Below are positions 24,409 through 32,800 of a DNA stretch of 34,325 nt, one piece after another. The stretch's first letter is position 1, and each line of letters starts with the position of its first letter. The position numbers were made by a program, and so were the translations under genes. This DNA is from Actinomycetota bacterium (GTDB lineage: Bacteria > Actinomycetota > Acidimicrobiia > Acidimicrobiales > Ilumatobacteraceae): positions 1-34,325 of the forward strand of contig VGAC01000019.1 of NCBI GenBank assembly GCA_016870865.1, in the 5' to 3' direction. The notes beneath the pieces were generated by a model, which made no database searches, had not been told where the DNA came from, and was given only the letters and a program-made list of their open reading frames with translations.

Positions 24409-24996
24409 ATGCGTGTGGTTGCGGGCGAGTTGCGAGGTCGCCGCATCGACGGTCCCGAGGGTGATGCCATACGTCCGACAACCGACAAGGTGCGCCAAGC
24501 AGTGTTCAACGCACTCGGCAGTCTCGATGTCGTCGAAGACGCCGTGGTCGTCGACCTCTTTGCCGGTTCGGGCGCCCTTGGTATCGAGGCACTCTCACGC
24601 GGGGCGGTGCGATGCACCTTCGTGGAGAACGACCGTCGCGCTCTTGGTGCCATGAAAGCAAACATCGAGGCACTCGGTATCGGGAGCCTGTCCAGGGTCG
24701 CCCCAATCGACATCGTGCGCGACGTCACGTCGGCCGGGGCGCTGCGCCTGCGCGAGGAACTCTCCGACGCGACGCTCGTTCTTGCCGATCCGCCTTACGG
24801 CTTCCAACAATGGAACGAGATCTTCACCGCGGTCGAATCAGCCGCCGCCTCGGTGGTGTTCGTCGTCGAGACCGAATCGCGGGCCGCCCCGCACCACGAA
24901 GTGCCCAGGGGCTGGCGGGCCATCCGTCGCCGTGACTACGGGCGCACAACCGTGGGGTTTTTCGTCCGCGACGGCGCGAATGCCGACGGGTCATGA
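24409..24996 (+). CDS. rsmD: 16S rRNA (guanine966-N2)-methyltransferase
   Basis: This 195-residue class I SAM methyltransferase begins MRVVAGELRGRRI and has RPTTDKVRQAVFN. DLFAGSGALGIEALSRGA (about 49-66) is the SAM site and ADPPY (126-130) the catalytic N-methylation motif. It methylates G966 of 16S rRNA during small-subunit assembly. Synteny with coaD is conserved across bacteria. Confidence 0.94.
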   Translation: MRVVAGELRGRRIDGPEGDAIRPTTDKVRQAVFNALGSLDVVEDAVVVDLFAGSGALGIEALSRGAVRCTFVENDRRALGAMKANIEALGIGSLSRVAPIDIVRDVTSAGALRLREELSDATLVLADPPYGFQQWNEIFTAVESAAASVVFVVETESRAAPHHEVPRGWRAIRRRDYGRTTVGFFVRDGANADGS

Positions 24997-25036
24997 ACGC
25001 GCGGTTGTACCGTTGCAGATGGAAGGTACGCGCATC

Positions 25037-25519
25037 ATGAAGGCTCTATACCCGGGCAGTTTCGATCCGATACATCTCGGTCACATCGACGTGATCGAAC
25101 AGGCATCCCGACTCTTCGGCCATGTCGTTGTCGCCGTCCTTCACAACCCCGAAAAGCAGGGTGGTCTCTTCGGCATCGACCAGCGCATTCATCTGATCAA
25201 TGGTGCGCTTGGCGACGGTCCGTGCGCGGGTAAGTATTCGGTCGGGGCATTTTCCGGCCTTGCGGTCGACGCAGCGAAGGCCACCGGCGTCGACTTCATC
25301 GTCAAGGGCCTGCGCAACGCAGGTGACTTCGAGATGGAACAGCAGATGGCCCACACCAACTTCGCGATCGCCGGTATCCGAACCATCTATCTGCCCTGCA
25401 GCCCCGAACGCTCGTGGGTGAGCAGCCGCTTCGTCCGCGAGATCGCCCGGTATGGAGGCGACCCCTCGTCCATGGTGCCGGCCAACGTCACTGCCGCGCT
25501 GAAGGAGATGTTCTCATGA
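25037..25519 (+). CDS. coaD: Phosphopantetheine adenylyltransferase
   Basis: This 160-residue nucleotidyltransferase begins with the canonical ALYPGSFDPIHLGH, carrying the HxGH motif. It also has VKGLRNAGDFEMEQQMA and the C-terminal WVSSRFVRE ATP-site motif. It makes dephospho-CoA, the penultimate step of CoA synthesis. An in-frame ATG at 25019 would add six residues and lies 5 bases after TACCGT, so a leaderless longer form is possible. I chose 25037 because homologues start there and GGAAGG lies 10 bases upstream. The stop overlaps the next ATG by four bases (ATGA). Confidence 0.95.
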   Translation: MKALYPGSFDPIHLGHIDVIEQASRLFGHVVVAVLHNPEKQGGLFGIDQRIHLINGALGDGPCAGKYSVGAFSGLAVDAAKATGVDFIVKGLRNAGDFEMEQQMAHTNFAIAGIRTIYLPCSPERSWVSSRFVREIARYGGDPSSMVPANVTAALKEMFS

Positions 25520-26094
25520 GCTACGACGATGACCACAGCGACTTCGATCAACGACCCGTCGAGCCCCAGATGGGTGACGCCGAGGCTCTCGTGCGACGCA
25601 CACTCGACATCATCGCATCGGCGCCGAACATGCCGCTCTCGAGCACCCCGCGCCTCGACCGCGACGAAATAATCGAGATCCTCGAAGACGCTCTCGGCCG
25701 ACTGCCCGAAGAAATACGTCAAGCAAGGTGGATGCTGCGAGAGAAACAGGAATTCGTCAACAAGGCACGCCGCGAAGCCGATGAAATCATCGAAGCTGCT
25801 CGCGTGCAGGCCGAGCGCATGGTTCAGCGCACCGAAGTTGTCCGCGCGGCCGAGTCCCGCGCGCGCTCAGTGATCGAGAACGCCGAGGCCGATGCACGTC
25901 GTTTGCGAATGGAAACCGAGGACTTCCTCGATCAACGCCTCGGCAGCTTCGAAATCCTCCTCGATCGTTTGATCAAGACCGTGGCCGCGGGTCGCCAGCG
26001 CCTCTCGATCGGCAACCGTCGAGAGACCGACGAACCGCAACCGACCGACCCCTCGGGCGAGATCCAGGGGTTCTTCGACCAAGACCGTTTCTGA
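25516..26094 (+). CDS. DivIVA/SepIVA-like coiled-coil septation protein
   Basis: This 192-residue soluble protein has an acidic N-terminus and a long coiled coil from about 65 to 160 (LREKQEFVNKARREADEI, then VQAERMVQR). It has no membrane segment. Its position, near coaD and directly before DUF177, matches mycobacterial SepIVA (Rv2927c before Rv2926c). SepIVA is an essential septal factor that also affects intracellular membranes. Sequence evidence is weaker than synteny. AAGGAG at 25502-25507, 8 bases before the ATG, and the ATGA overlap with coaD indicate coupled translation. Confidence 0.8.
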   Translation: MSYDDDHSDFDQRPVEPQMGDAEALVRRTLDIIASAPNMPLSSTPRLDRDEIIEILEDALGRLPEEIRQARWMLREKQEFVNKARREADEIIEAARVQAERMVQRTEVVRAAESRARSVIENAEADARRLRMETEDFLDQRLGSFEILLDRLIKTVAAGRQRLSIGNRRETDEPQPTDPSGEIQGFFDQDRF

Positions 26095-26110
26095 TCTTCG
26101 CCGGGCCGTT

Positions 26111-26641
26111 GTGACATCTCCGCTCTCGGGTCTCGTCGTCAACGTTGCCGAGGTGCTGCGGCGCGTCGGCAACGTCAAGGAGATCGACGTGTCGGTTGAC
26201 AGTGACCTGCTCGAACTTGGAGACGATCGCGTCGCAACCCAAGACGTGCCGATTGCTTTTCATCTCGAATCGACGAACACCGGAATCCTCGTGTGCGGCA
26301 CGGTTTCGGCCGCATACAGCGACACGTGCAGGCGGTGCCTGGCCGATGTGCGCGACACGGTCACCGTCGCGATCGGCGAGTTGTACCAGCGCGAGATCAC
26401 CGACCCGGATGCCTACCCGATCGAGGGCGAGCAGTTGCTTCTGGCGCCGCTGGTCCGAGAGCACCTGTTGCTGGCCCTGCCCGATGCGCCCCTTTGTCGC
26501 ACCGACTGCCCCGGGTTGTGTCCGGTCTGTGGCGCAGACAAAGCGAACCCCGCCGAGGCCGACTGCGGCTGCGCCGTTGGCGCCTCGGACCCCCGTTGGG
26601 CCGCGCTCGATGCCCTACGCGCAGACCTTGACGACCGTTGA
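26111..26641 (+). CDS. DUF177/YceD family protein linked to L32
   Basis: This 176-residue protein has the YceD pattern: an N-terminal beta domain, then TCRRCLADV (Cys73, Cys76), then a Cys-rich C-terminus (CPGLCPVCG, Cys133, 137 and 140, and CGC at 152-154). The C-terminal cysteines probably bind zinc. The family is required for 23S rRNA accumulation and is almost always next to rpmF, as here. The GTG start is 16 bases after the previous stop and lacks a clear ribosome site. Confidence 0.9.
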   Translation: MTSPLSGLVVNVAEVLRRVGNVKEIDVSVDSDLLELGDDRVATQDVPIAFHLESTNTGILVCGTVSAAYSDTCRRCLADVRDTVTVAIGELYQREITDPDAYPIEGEQLLLAPLVREHLLLALPDAPLCRTDCPGLCPVCGADKANPAEADCGCAVGASDPRWAALDALRADLDDR

Positions 26642-26672
26642 ATGCGGGTGGGCGCAACCGCCGTCGCGCCGA

Positions 26673-26678
26673 TAACCT
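26673..26678 (+). promoter_or_regulatory. Candidate -10 hexamer TAACCT for rpmF
   Basis: TAACCT lies in the 72-base gap 26642-26713. It would give a leader of about 29 bases containing GGAG at 26704-26707. No -35 match is seen. Confidence 0.3.
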
Positions 26679-26713
26679 CTCGGGGCTGAGATAGACGCCC
26701 ATCGGAGACAATC

Positions 26714-26893
26714 GTGGCTGTACCAAAGAAAAAGAAGTCGAAGGCGAAGACCCACAGCCGCAAGTCCGCAAACATGCGTCTGGGAATGCCGTCGCGCAGT
26801 GTGTGCCCCCGCTGTGGTGCGACGAAGAAGCCACACGTGGTGTGCGGTGTGTGCGGTTGGTACAAGGGTCGTACCGCCGTCGAAGTCGCCTAA
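26714..26893 (+). CDS. rpmF: 50S ribosomal protein L32
   Basis: This 59-residue protein begins VAVPKKKKSKAKTHSRKS, the hallmark of L32, and has a zinc ribbon CPRC and CGVC (31-34 and 44-47). The start is GTG with GGAG 6 bases upstream. The DUF177-rpmF-plsX order is conserved in many phyla. The TAA stop serves as the first half of the next gene's -10 hexamer. Confidence 0.96.
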   Translation: MAVPKKKKSKAKTHSRKSANMRLGMPSRSVCPRCGATKKPHVVCGVCGWYKGRTAVEVA

Positions 26894-26896
26894 TCT
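26891..26896 (+). promoter_or_regulatory. -10 hexamer TAATCT fused to the rpmF stop codon
   Basis: The rpmF stop TAA (26891-26893) is the first half of TAATCT. Exactly 6 bases follow, then the plsX GTG at 26903. Confidence 0.55.
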
Positions 26897-26902
26897 CGAT
26901 CC

Positions 26903-27913
26903 GTGAATCTTCCCGTGGCGGTCGACGCTCTCGGCGGCGACAAGGCTCCCGATGAAGTCCTGAAGGGAACCCTCGACGCGGTCGATGCCGGTATTCCCTG
27001 CGTGCTCGTGGGCCCGGACAACCTCGCCGAGTTGACCTCGGTCGACCTTTCGTCCCTCGAGGTGATCCGTGCGAACGAAGTCATCGCAATGGACGAAGAC
27101 CCGGCGGGTGCGGTGCGTCGCAAGAAAGATTCGACGCTTGTTCGCGCGGCCGAAGCAGTGCGCGATGGCAAGGCCTCGGCGATGATCTCAGCCGGCAACA
27201 CCGGTGCCACGATGGCCTCGGCCCTCTTGCGCATGGGTCGGGTGAAGGGCGTCAACCGCCCGGCCATCGCCACGCCGATCCCCGTCCCTGGTCACACGCC
27301 GACGGTTCTCCTCGACGCGGGCGCCAACACCGAAGTGCAGGCCGACTGGCTGGTTCAGTTTGCCGTCATGGGCTCCATCTATTCTGCGCGCCGCTTCGGC
27401 ATCGCACAGCCGCGTGTCGGTTTGTTGTCGATCGGTGAAGAGCCCGGCAAAGGTGACACCCTGCGCAAAGAGGCGTACGAACTGCTCGCTGTCGCACCCG
27501 GGATCAACTTCATCGGCAACGTCGAGGGTCGTGACATCATGACGCCCGACGTCGACGTGGTCGTCGCCGACGGCTTCACGGGGAACGTGGTCCTCAAGAC
27601 GCTCGAAGGCAGCCTCAAGACCGTGGTGAGGGCACTTTTTTCGGCCTTCGGGTCCAACCCCGACCACAAAGTGCACGCGGATGCGTTGCTTCCCACACTG
27701 TTGCCGTTGTACGAATCGCTCGACCCCGACACGTATGGCGGTGCGATCCTTCTCGGTGTCGATGGCGTGTGCATCATCTCGCACGGTTCGTCATCGGCTC
27801 GAGCGATGCTCAACGGCATCAAGGTCGCCAGAGAAATGGTCGACTCCGGCATGGTCGAGGCCATCCGCTCGGCGATCGGTCTAATCTCGAGCGCGTCCGT
27901 CAATGATGGATGA
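26903..27913 (+). CDS. plsX: Phosphate acyltransferase PlsX
   Basis: This 336-residue protein has the PlsX hallmarks: VAVDALGGDKAPDEVLKG at the N-terminus, SAGNTGATMASAL, LLDAGANTEVQ, NVEGRDIMTPDVDVVVADG and GNVVLKTLEG. It converts acyl-ACP to acyl-phosphate for phospholipid synthesis. It lies just upstream of acpP, whose product is its substrate carrier. The GTG start lies 9 bases after the rpmF stop, with TAATCT directly upstream. Confidence 0.96.
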   Translation: MNLPVAVDALGGDKAPDEVLKGTLDAVDAGIPCVLVGPDNLAELTSVDLSSLEVIRANEVIAMDEDPAGAVRRKKDSTLVRAAEAVRDGKASAMISAGNTGATMASALLRMGRVKGVNRPAIATPIPVPGHTPTVLLDAGANTEVQADWLVQFAVMGSIYSARRFGIAQPRVGLLSIGEEPGKGDTLRKEAYELLAVAPGINFIGNVEGRDIMTPDVDVVVADGFTGNVVLKTLEGSLKTVVRALFSAFGSNPDHKVHADALLPTLLPLYESLDPDTYGGAILLGVDGVCIISHGSSSARAMLNGIKVAREMVDSGMVEAIRSAIGLISSASVNDG

Positions 27914-27950
27914 TGACAAGAACCCGACTGCAACACCACAGGAGACAGAC

Positions 27951-28226
27951 ATGGCATCAATTGATCGGGCCGGAGTCCTTGCGATTGTTCGCGCCCAACT
28001 TTCCGAGATTCTCGAAATCGATCCGGGTGCGATCTCCGAAGGCCAGTCCTTCGTCGACGACCTCGACGCCGACTCGCTGGCACTCATCGAGCTCGTCGAG
28101 GCCCTCGAGGAAGAACTCGCCGACGTCGTCGCCGGTTTTCGCATCGAGGACGAAGACCTCCAGGACCTAAAGACGGTCCGGGATGCCGTCGACTATGTCT
28201 ATGGTCGAGTCTCATCCGGATCCTGA
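27951..28226 (+). CDS. acpP: Acyl carrier protein
   Basis: This is a 91-residue ACP. Ser42 in DDLDADSLALIELVE is the 4'-phosphopantetheine site; helices II and III are acidic as usual. It carries acyl chains in fatty-acid synthesis and feeds PlsX. The start at 27951 is supported by AGGAG at 27940-27944. The frame opens upstream at 27903, overlapping the plsX stop, but that 16-residue leader is not conserved in ACPs. The C-terminal 32 bases overlap rnc. Confidence 0.95.
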   Translation: MASIDRAGVLAIVRAQLSEILEIDPGAISEGQSFVDDLDADSLALIELVEALEEELADVVAGFRIEDEDLQDLKTVRDAVDYVYGRVSSGS

Positions 28227-28911
28227 GGCGCTCGGTCGGTTGGCGGCCGGCTTCGACCACGGGTTCGCCGATCCGACACTGCTCGTGCGCGCGATGCAGC
28301 ACCGGTCGTGGCAGGCCGAGTACGACGCACCCGAATCCAACGAGCGCCTCGAGTTCCTGGGAGATGCGGTTCTCGGCTGGGTTGTTGCCGACATTGCCTT
28401 CACCACGTTCGGCGAACTTTCCGAGGGGCGCCTGACGGACCTGCGCAAGAGCGTCGTCAACGCCAAGGCTCTCGCATCGTTGGCGCGCCAGGTGAACCTC
28501 GGTCCGGCCCTGTTGTTGGGCCGCGGTGAGGATGCGGCGGGTGGACGGACGAAAACGTCGATTCTCTCCGATGCTTTCGAGGCCGTCATCGGTGCGATCT
28601 ACCTCGATGCAGGGCCGACCGTCGCCTATGAGAAGGTGAGGCGTCTGTTGCTGCCGGCGATGCAACGCGCGTTGCCCAACATAGACAAGTTCGACGCAAA
28701 GACCGTGCTCCAAGAGCGTGCCGCACGGCTTGGTTTGTCCGCACCCAGGTACGTGGTCGTGAGCGACGGACCTGACCACGCGCGAACCTTCACGGCACGT
28801 GTCATCGTCGGTGACGTCGAGGCGCTCGGTGCGGGGGCATCGAAGAAGACCGCCGAACAAGTGGCGGCGGAGGGCGCACTGGGTCGTTTGTCCGAGCCGA
28901 TCGACGGCTGA
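28195..28911 (+). CDS. rnc: Ribonuclease III
   Basis: This is a 238-residue RNase III. NERLEFLGDAVL (about 49-60) carries the catalytic acids Glu53 and Asp57. SDAFEAVIGAIYLD carries the second acidic pair. The double-stranded RNA-binding domain runs from about 165 to the end (KTVLQERAARLGL to GASKKTAEQVAAEGAL). It processes rRNA and other dsRNA. Three ATGs at 28183, 28195 and 28201 are all in frame; I chose the middle one without strong evidence. The start overlaps acpP by about 32 bases. Confidence 0.94.
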   Translation: MSMVESHPDPEALGRLAAGFDHGFADPTLLVRAMQHRSWQAEYDAPESNERLEFLGDAVLGWVVADIAFTTFGELSEGRLTDLRKSVVNAKALASLARQVNLGPALLLGRGEDAAGGRTKTSILSDAFEAVIGAIYLDAGPTVAYEKVRRLLLPAMQRALPNIDKFDAKTVLQERAARLGLSAPRYVVVSDGPDHARTFTARVIVGDVEALGAGASKKTAEQVAAEGALGRLSEPIDG

Positions 28912-28919
28912 GCCGCGAC

Positions 28920-29762
28920 ATGCCCGAGCTGCCCGAAGTCGAGACGGTACGAAGGTCACTCGATGCCGCCGTCGTCGGTTCACGCGTGACCAGGGTCGAC
29001 ATTGACCGGCTCCGCAGCGTCCGCCGGACGGGCCCCGACGTGGTGCGGGCGGGTCTTGTCGGCGAGACCTTCATCGGGACCCGTCGACGGGGCAAGTACC
29101 TCTTTTTCGATCTTGCGAACGGCAATTCGATGATGGTGCACCTGCGCATGAGCGGGCGTTTGTTGCTCGCGGCCCCGGACTCTCCTCGTGAGGCTCACAC
29201 GCACGTGGTGTTGCGGCTGGAGCGGACCGGGGCCGCGTCGAGCGAGTTGAGGTTCGTCGACCCCCGCACGTTCGGTGAGGTCGTGGTGTTCAATCCCGAC
29301 GACGACCTCGTTCCCGAAGTCGACCGACTGGGCCTCGATCCGCTCGTCGACGAGTTCAGTTTCGACCAATTCCATGCGGCGGTCGGGGGCCGCCGCCGCG
29401 GTTTGAAGGCCGTGCTTCTGGATCAGTCAGTGATCGCGGGGATCGGCAACATCTACGCCGATGAGATCATGCACCGCGCACGTCTGCGGTGGGATCGCCG
29501 GGTGGACACCCTCGCAACCGCTCGGTTGAAGCTGTTGCACCGCACGACGGTCGAGGTGCTGTGCGAAGCAGTCGCCGCCGGCGGGTCGACCCTCTCCGAC
29601 ACGCAGTACGTCGACGCGCTCGGCCGCGAGGGCATCTTCCAGACCGAGCACCGCGTCTACGCGCGGGAGGGGGAGAGGTGCATCACGTGCGGGCGGGGGA
29701 TCATCCGCCGCGTCACGGGGGCAGGTCGCTCCACGCATTTTTGTCCCGTCTGTCAGCGCTGA
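28920..29762 (+). CDS. mutM: Formamidopyrimidine-DNA glycosylase
   Basis: This 280-residue glycosylase/AP lyase starts PELPEVETV (Pro2 nucleophile, Glu3). Lys59 is in RRRGKYLFF, the H2TH segment is VIAGIGNIYADEIMHRA, and the C-terminal zinc finger is CITC and CPVC with GRSTHF before the last pair. It removes 8-oxoguanine and formamidopyrimidines. It starts 8 bases after rnc. Confidence 0.96.
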   Translation: MPELPEVETVRRSLDAAVVGSRVTRVDIDRLRSVRRTGPDVVRAGLVGETFIGTRRRGKYLFFDLANGNSMMVHLRMSGRLLLAAPDSPREAHTHVVLRLERTGAASSELRFVDPRTFGEVVVFNPDDDLVPEVDRLGLDPLVDEFSFDQFHAAVGGRRRGLKAVLLDQSVIAGIGNIYADEIMHRARLRWDRRVDTLATARLKLLHRTTVEVLCEAVAAGGSTLSDTQYVDALGREGIFQTEHRVYAREGERCITCGRGIIRRVTGAGRSTHFCPVCQR

Positions 29763-29800
29763 ACGACTCGGGAAAGACGTAGCGAAACGGCGCGATCTTG

Positions 29801-29806
29801 TAAGTT
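29801..29806 (+). promoter_or_regulatory. -10 hexamer TAAGTT for smc
   Basis: TAAGTT lies 9 bases before the smc GTG at 29816, giving a leader of 0-3 bases. No Shine-Dalgarno is seen in the 53-base gap. Confidence 0.45.
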
Positions 29807-29815
29807 CGGATTGCT

Positions 29816-32800
29816 GTGTTTCTCAAGTCCCTGACCCTGAAAGGCTTCAAATCCTTCGCCGACACCACGGTGCTGGAACTAGAACCGGGAATCACGGTCG
29901 TCGTGGGCCCGAACGGGTCGGGCAAGTCGAATGTCGTCGATGCCATCGCGTGGGTTCTCGGTGCGCAGGCGCCCTCAGCGGTGCGTAGCCAGAAGATGGA
30001 CGATGTCATCTTTGCCGGCACGGAAAAGCGCCCTGCGCTCGGGCGCGCCGAGGTGGTGCTGACACTCGACAACTCGGCCGGTCTTTTGCCGATCGAATTC
30101 ACCGAGGTCACCGTGGGTCGCACGCTCTTCCGTTCCGGTGAGAGCGAGTACTCGATCAACGGTGTCGAGTGTCGTCTACTCGACGTGCAGGAACTGCTCT
30201 CCGACGCGGGTGTCGGTCGTCAGCAGCACGTCATCGTCAGCCAGGGCCAGATCGATGCGGTGCTCAACGCACGACCCGAAGACCGCCGCGCCATCATCGA
30301 GGAAGCAGCCGGTGTCTTGAAGTACCGCAAGCGGAAGGAAAAAGCGGAACGACGCCTCGATGGTACCGAGGCAAACCTCCTGCGCGTCCAGGACCTCATC
30401 CGTGAGGTACGCCGGCAGTTGCGCCCGCTGGAACGGCAGGCCGAGGCAGCGCGCCGTCACGGCGCGCTCGTCACCGAATTGAAGGCCCTTCAGATCTACG
30501 TCGCAGGGCGCGAAATCGCCGCTACCCGCGCCCGCCTGGTGGTTCTCGCCGGCGACAAAGCAAACGGCGCGCGCACCGAACGCGAGCAGCGTGCCCGCCT
30601 GGCCGAACTCGACGCGCTGGTGCTGTCGTCGGAAGCCGACCTGACCGCTCTCGGTGATACCGGTGTGAGTGATCAGCTGGTGCGTGTCGAACAGTTACGC
30701 GAGCGCGCCCGAGGCCTCGCGGCACTTCTCGCCGAACGCCGCCGTTCGATGGAGCGTGAACGCAGCCAGTTCATGGACGCCGATGTCATGGCTTCACTCG
30801 AAGTCGATGCCGCGGCGCTGCGCGGGGAGCTCGATTCGATCAATTCCGAGCTGTCGCTCGTCGACCCCGAGCGTGAGTCGCTCGAGCGTGACGAGGCAGA
30901 CTTTGCACTGCGTCGGCAAGCCGCGGGTGACGAGGACGTCGCCGAGCTGCCGACACCCGTTGCCGCAAGCGCGGCGGCCGAGGTGCGCGGGGAGTTACGA
31001 ACCCTGCGTGCGAACGACGAACGTGACCATGCCGAACTGCAGCGTGTCGTGACCCGCATCGCGCAACTAGACGATCGTGCGCTGCGTTTGGCAGCCGACA
31101 TCGAGCGCCTCGGCAACGATTACGAGTCTGCGGAGGGTGCCGCCAAGCGGATCGAAGACGAGGTGCGTGGTCAGTCCGAACGTCGGGCCGCAGCCGAAGC
31201 CACGCTCGACGCGGCCACGCAAGCCGGCGCAACCGCAGCCGCTTCGCTGGCGCACTGGAATGCCCGTGTCGAGGTGTTGCGCGAGGCACTCGAAACCGCG
31301 CGGTCTCGCGCCGGGCTGCAACATCTCGCCGACGTGGGCGGCGTGGTCGGTGCCCTCGTCGATCTCATCCGTGTCGAAGATGGTTGGGAGGCCGCGGTGC
31401 ACGCGGCGCTCGGTGATGCCGTCGCCGGAATCGTCCTGCGCGATGCCTCGGCTGCGCGTGAAGCATTGTCGAGCCTGGACTCGAAGAGTGTGAACGGAGC
31501 GGTGCTGGCGCTCGGTGGCACGCAGAAGGCAGCCGTGGTGACTCCCGCCGGTGTGCGACCCGTTCGGGGTGTCGTGCGCGCAGCAGGACCGGATGCCGCC
31601 GCGATCGACTCACTGCTCGACACGCTGCTGTCGCGCGCGGTCATCGCCGATTCCTGGGCAACCGCCGTCGACATAGCGCTATCCAACCCCACCCTGCACG
31701 TCGTCACGCGTCGTGGTGACCGCTTTGCACCCTCGGGCTGGCGTATCGGCGGCCAGGCCGGTGCCGTCACTGCAGCAGCGCTCGAGGACGCAGTGGCCCG
31801 TCAGTCCGAGGCGAACACCGAATCCGATCGACGTGCGGGCGAGTTGGCGCGGACCCGCGCCGAAATGCAATCCGCGCGCAGCTCCTTCGCCGAACTCGAG
31901 CGTCGCCACGAACAACTGACGCGGGCGCGTCTCGCGGCGGCCGACAGCCTGCAGCGCGTCACAGGGGAGCGGCGCGAAGTCATCGCCGAGCTGGATGCGG
32001 TGCGTTCGCAGCGCGATGACGTCTCCGGCCGTCTCGAGCGGGCGGTATCGCGAATCGCGGAACTGGAAGTCGTCCTGCCCCGTCTCGAGGCCGACGAGGC
32101 GATGGAAGCCGAGACGATGCGCACCATCGGCGTGGCGCGAGCGGGGCTCGACGCCGAGGTATCGCGCCTCGCGCTGCGCCGCAAGGATCTCGAAGTGAGG
32201 TCCGTCGGCCTCGTCGAGCGTCAGCAGTTCGTGCAGCGACGTCTCGACGAAACCGAGTCCCGTCTCGCCGCAGACGCCGATGCTCGTGCACAAGCTGCCG
32301 GGGCACGTATTCGCCTGCAGCGGGCCTTCGACGCAATAGTCGGTCTCAGCGACCTGGTCGACCGTCACCGCATCACGACCGAGGCGTTACTCGTCGAGCT
32401 CCACGAGGCTCGTCGTCGCCAGAGCGACGAGGTGCGCGAAGTGGCCGCACGACTCGACACGGCACGCCGAGACCGTCAGGCGACCGAGCGCGAACTCGAC
32501 GAGCAGCGTGAACGCGGTCGGCGTATCGATATCGACGAGGCCGAAGTGCGCATGCGACTCGAAGCCACCGTCGAGTCACTGCGCCGCGACCTGGAGGTCG
32601 AGCCCGAAGTCGCCGAGGCAACCGAGATGCCGGCGATCGCCGAGGGTGTCACCCCGATCGCGCGCGTGCGTGAACTCGAACGCGAACTCCGTCTGATGGG
32701 CCCGATCAACCCCTTGGCTCTCCAGGAGTTCACCGAACTCCAGAAGCGCCACGAATTCCTCGAGTCCCAGTTGGAGGACGTTCGCAACACGCGTCGTGAT

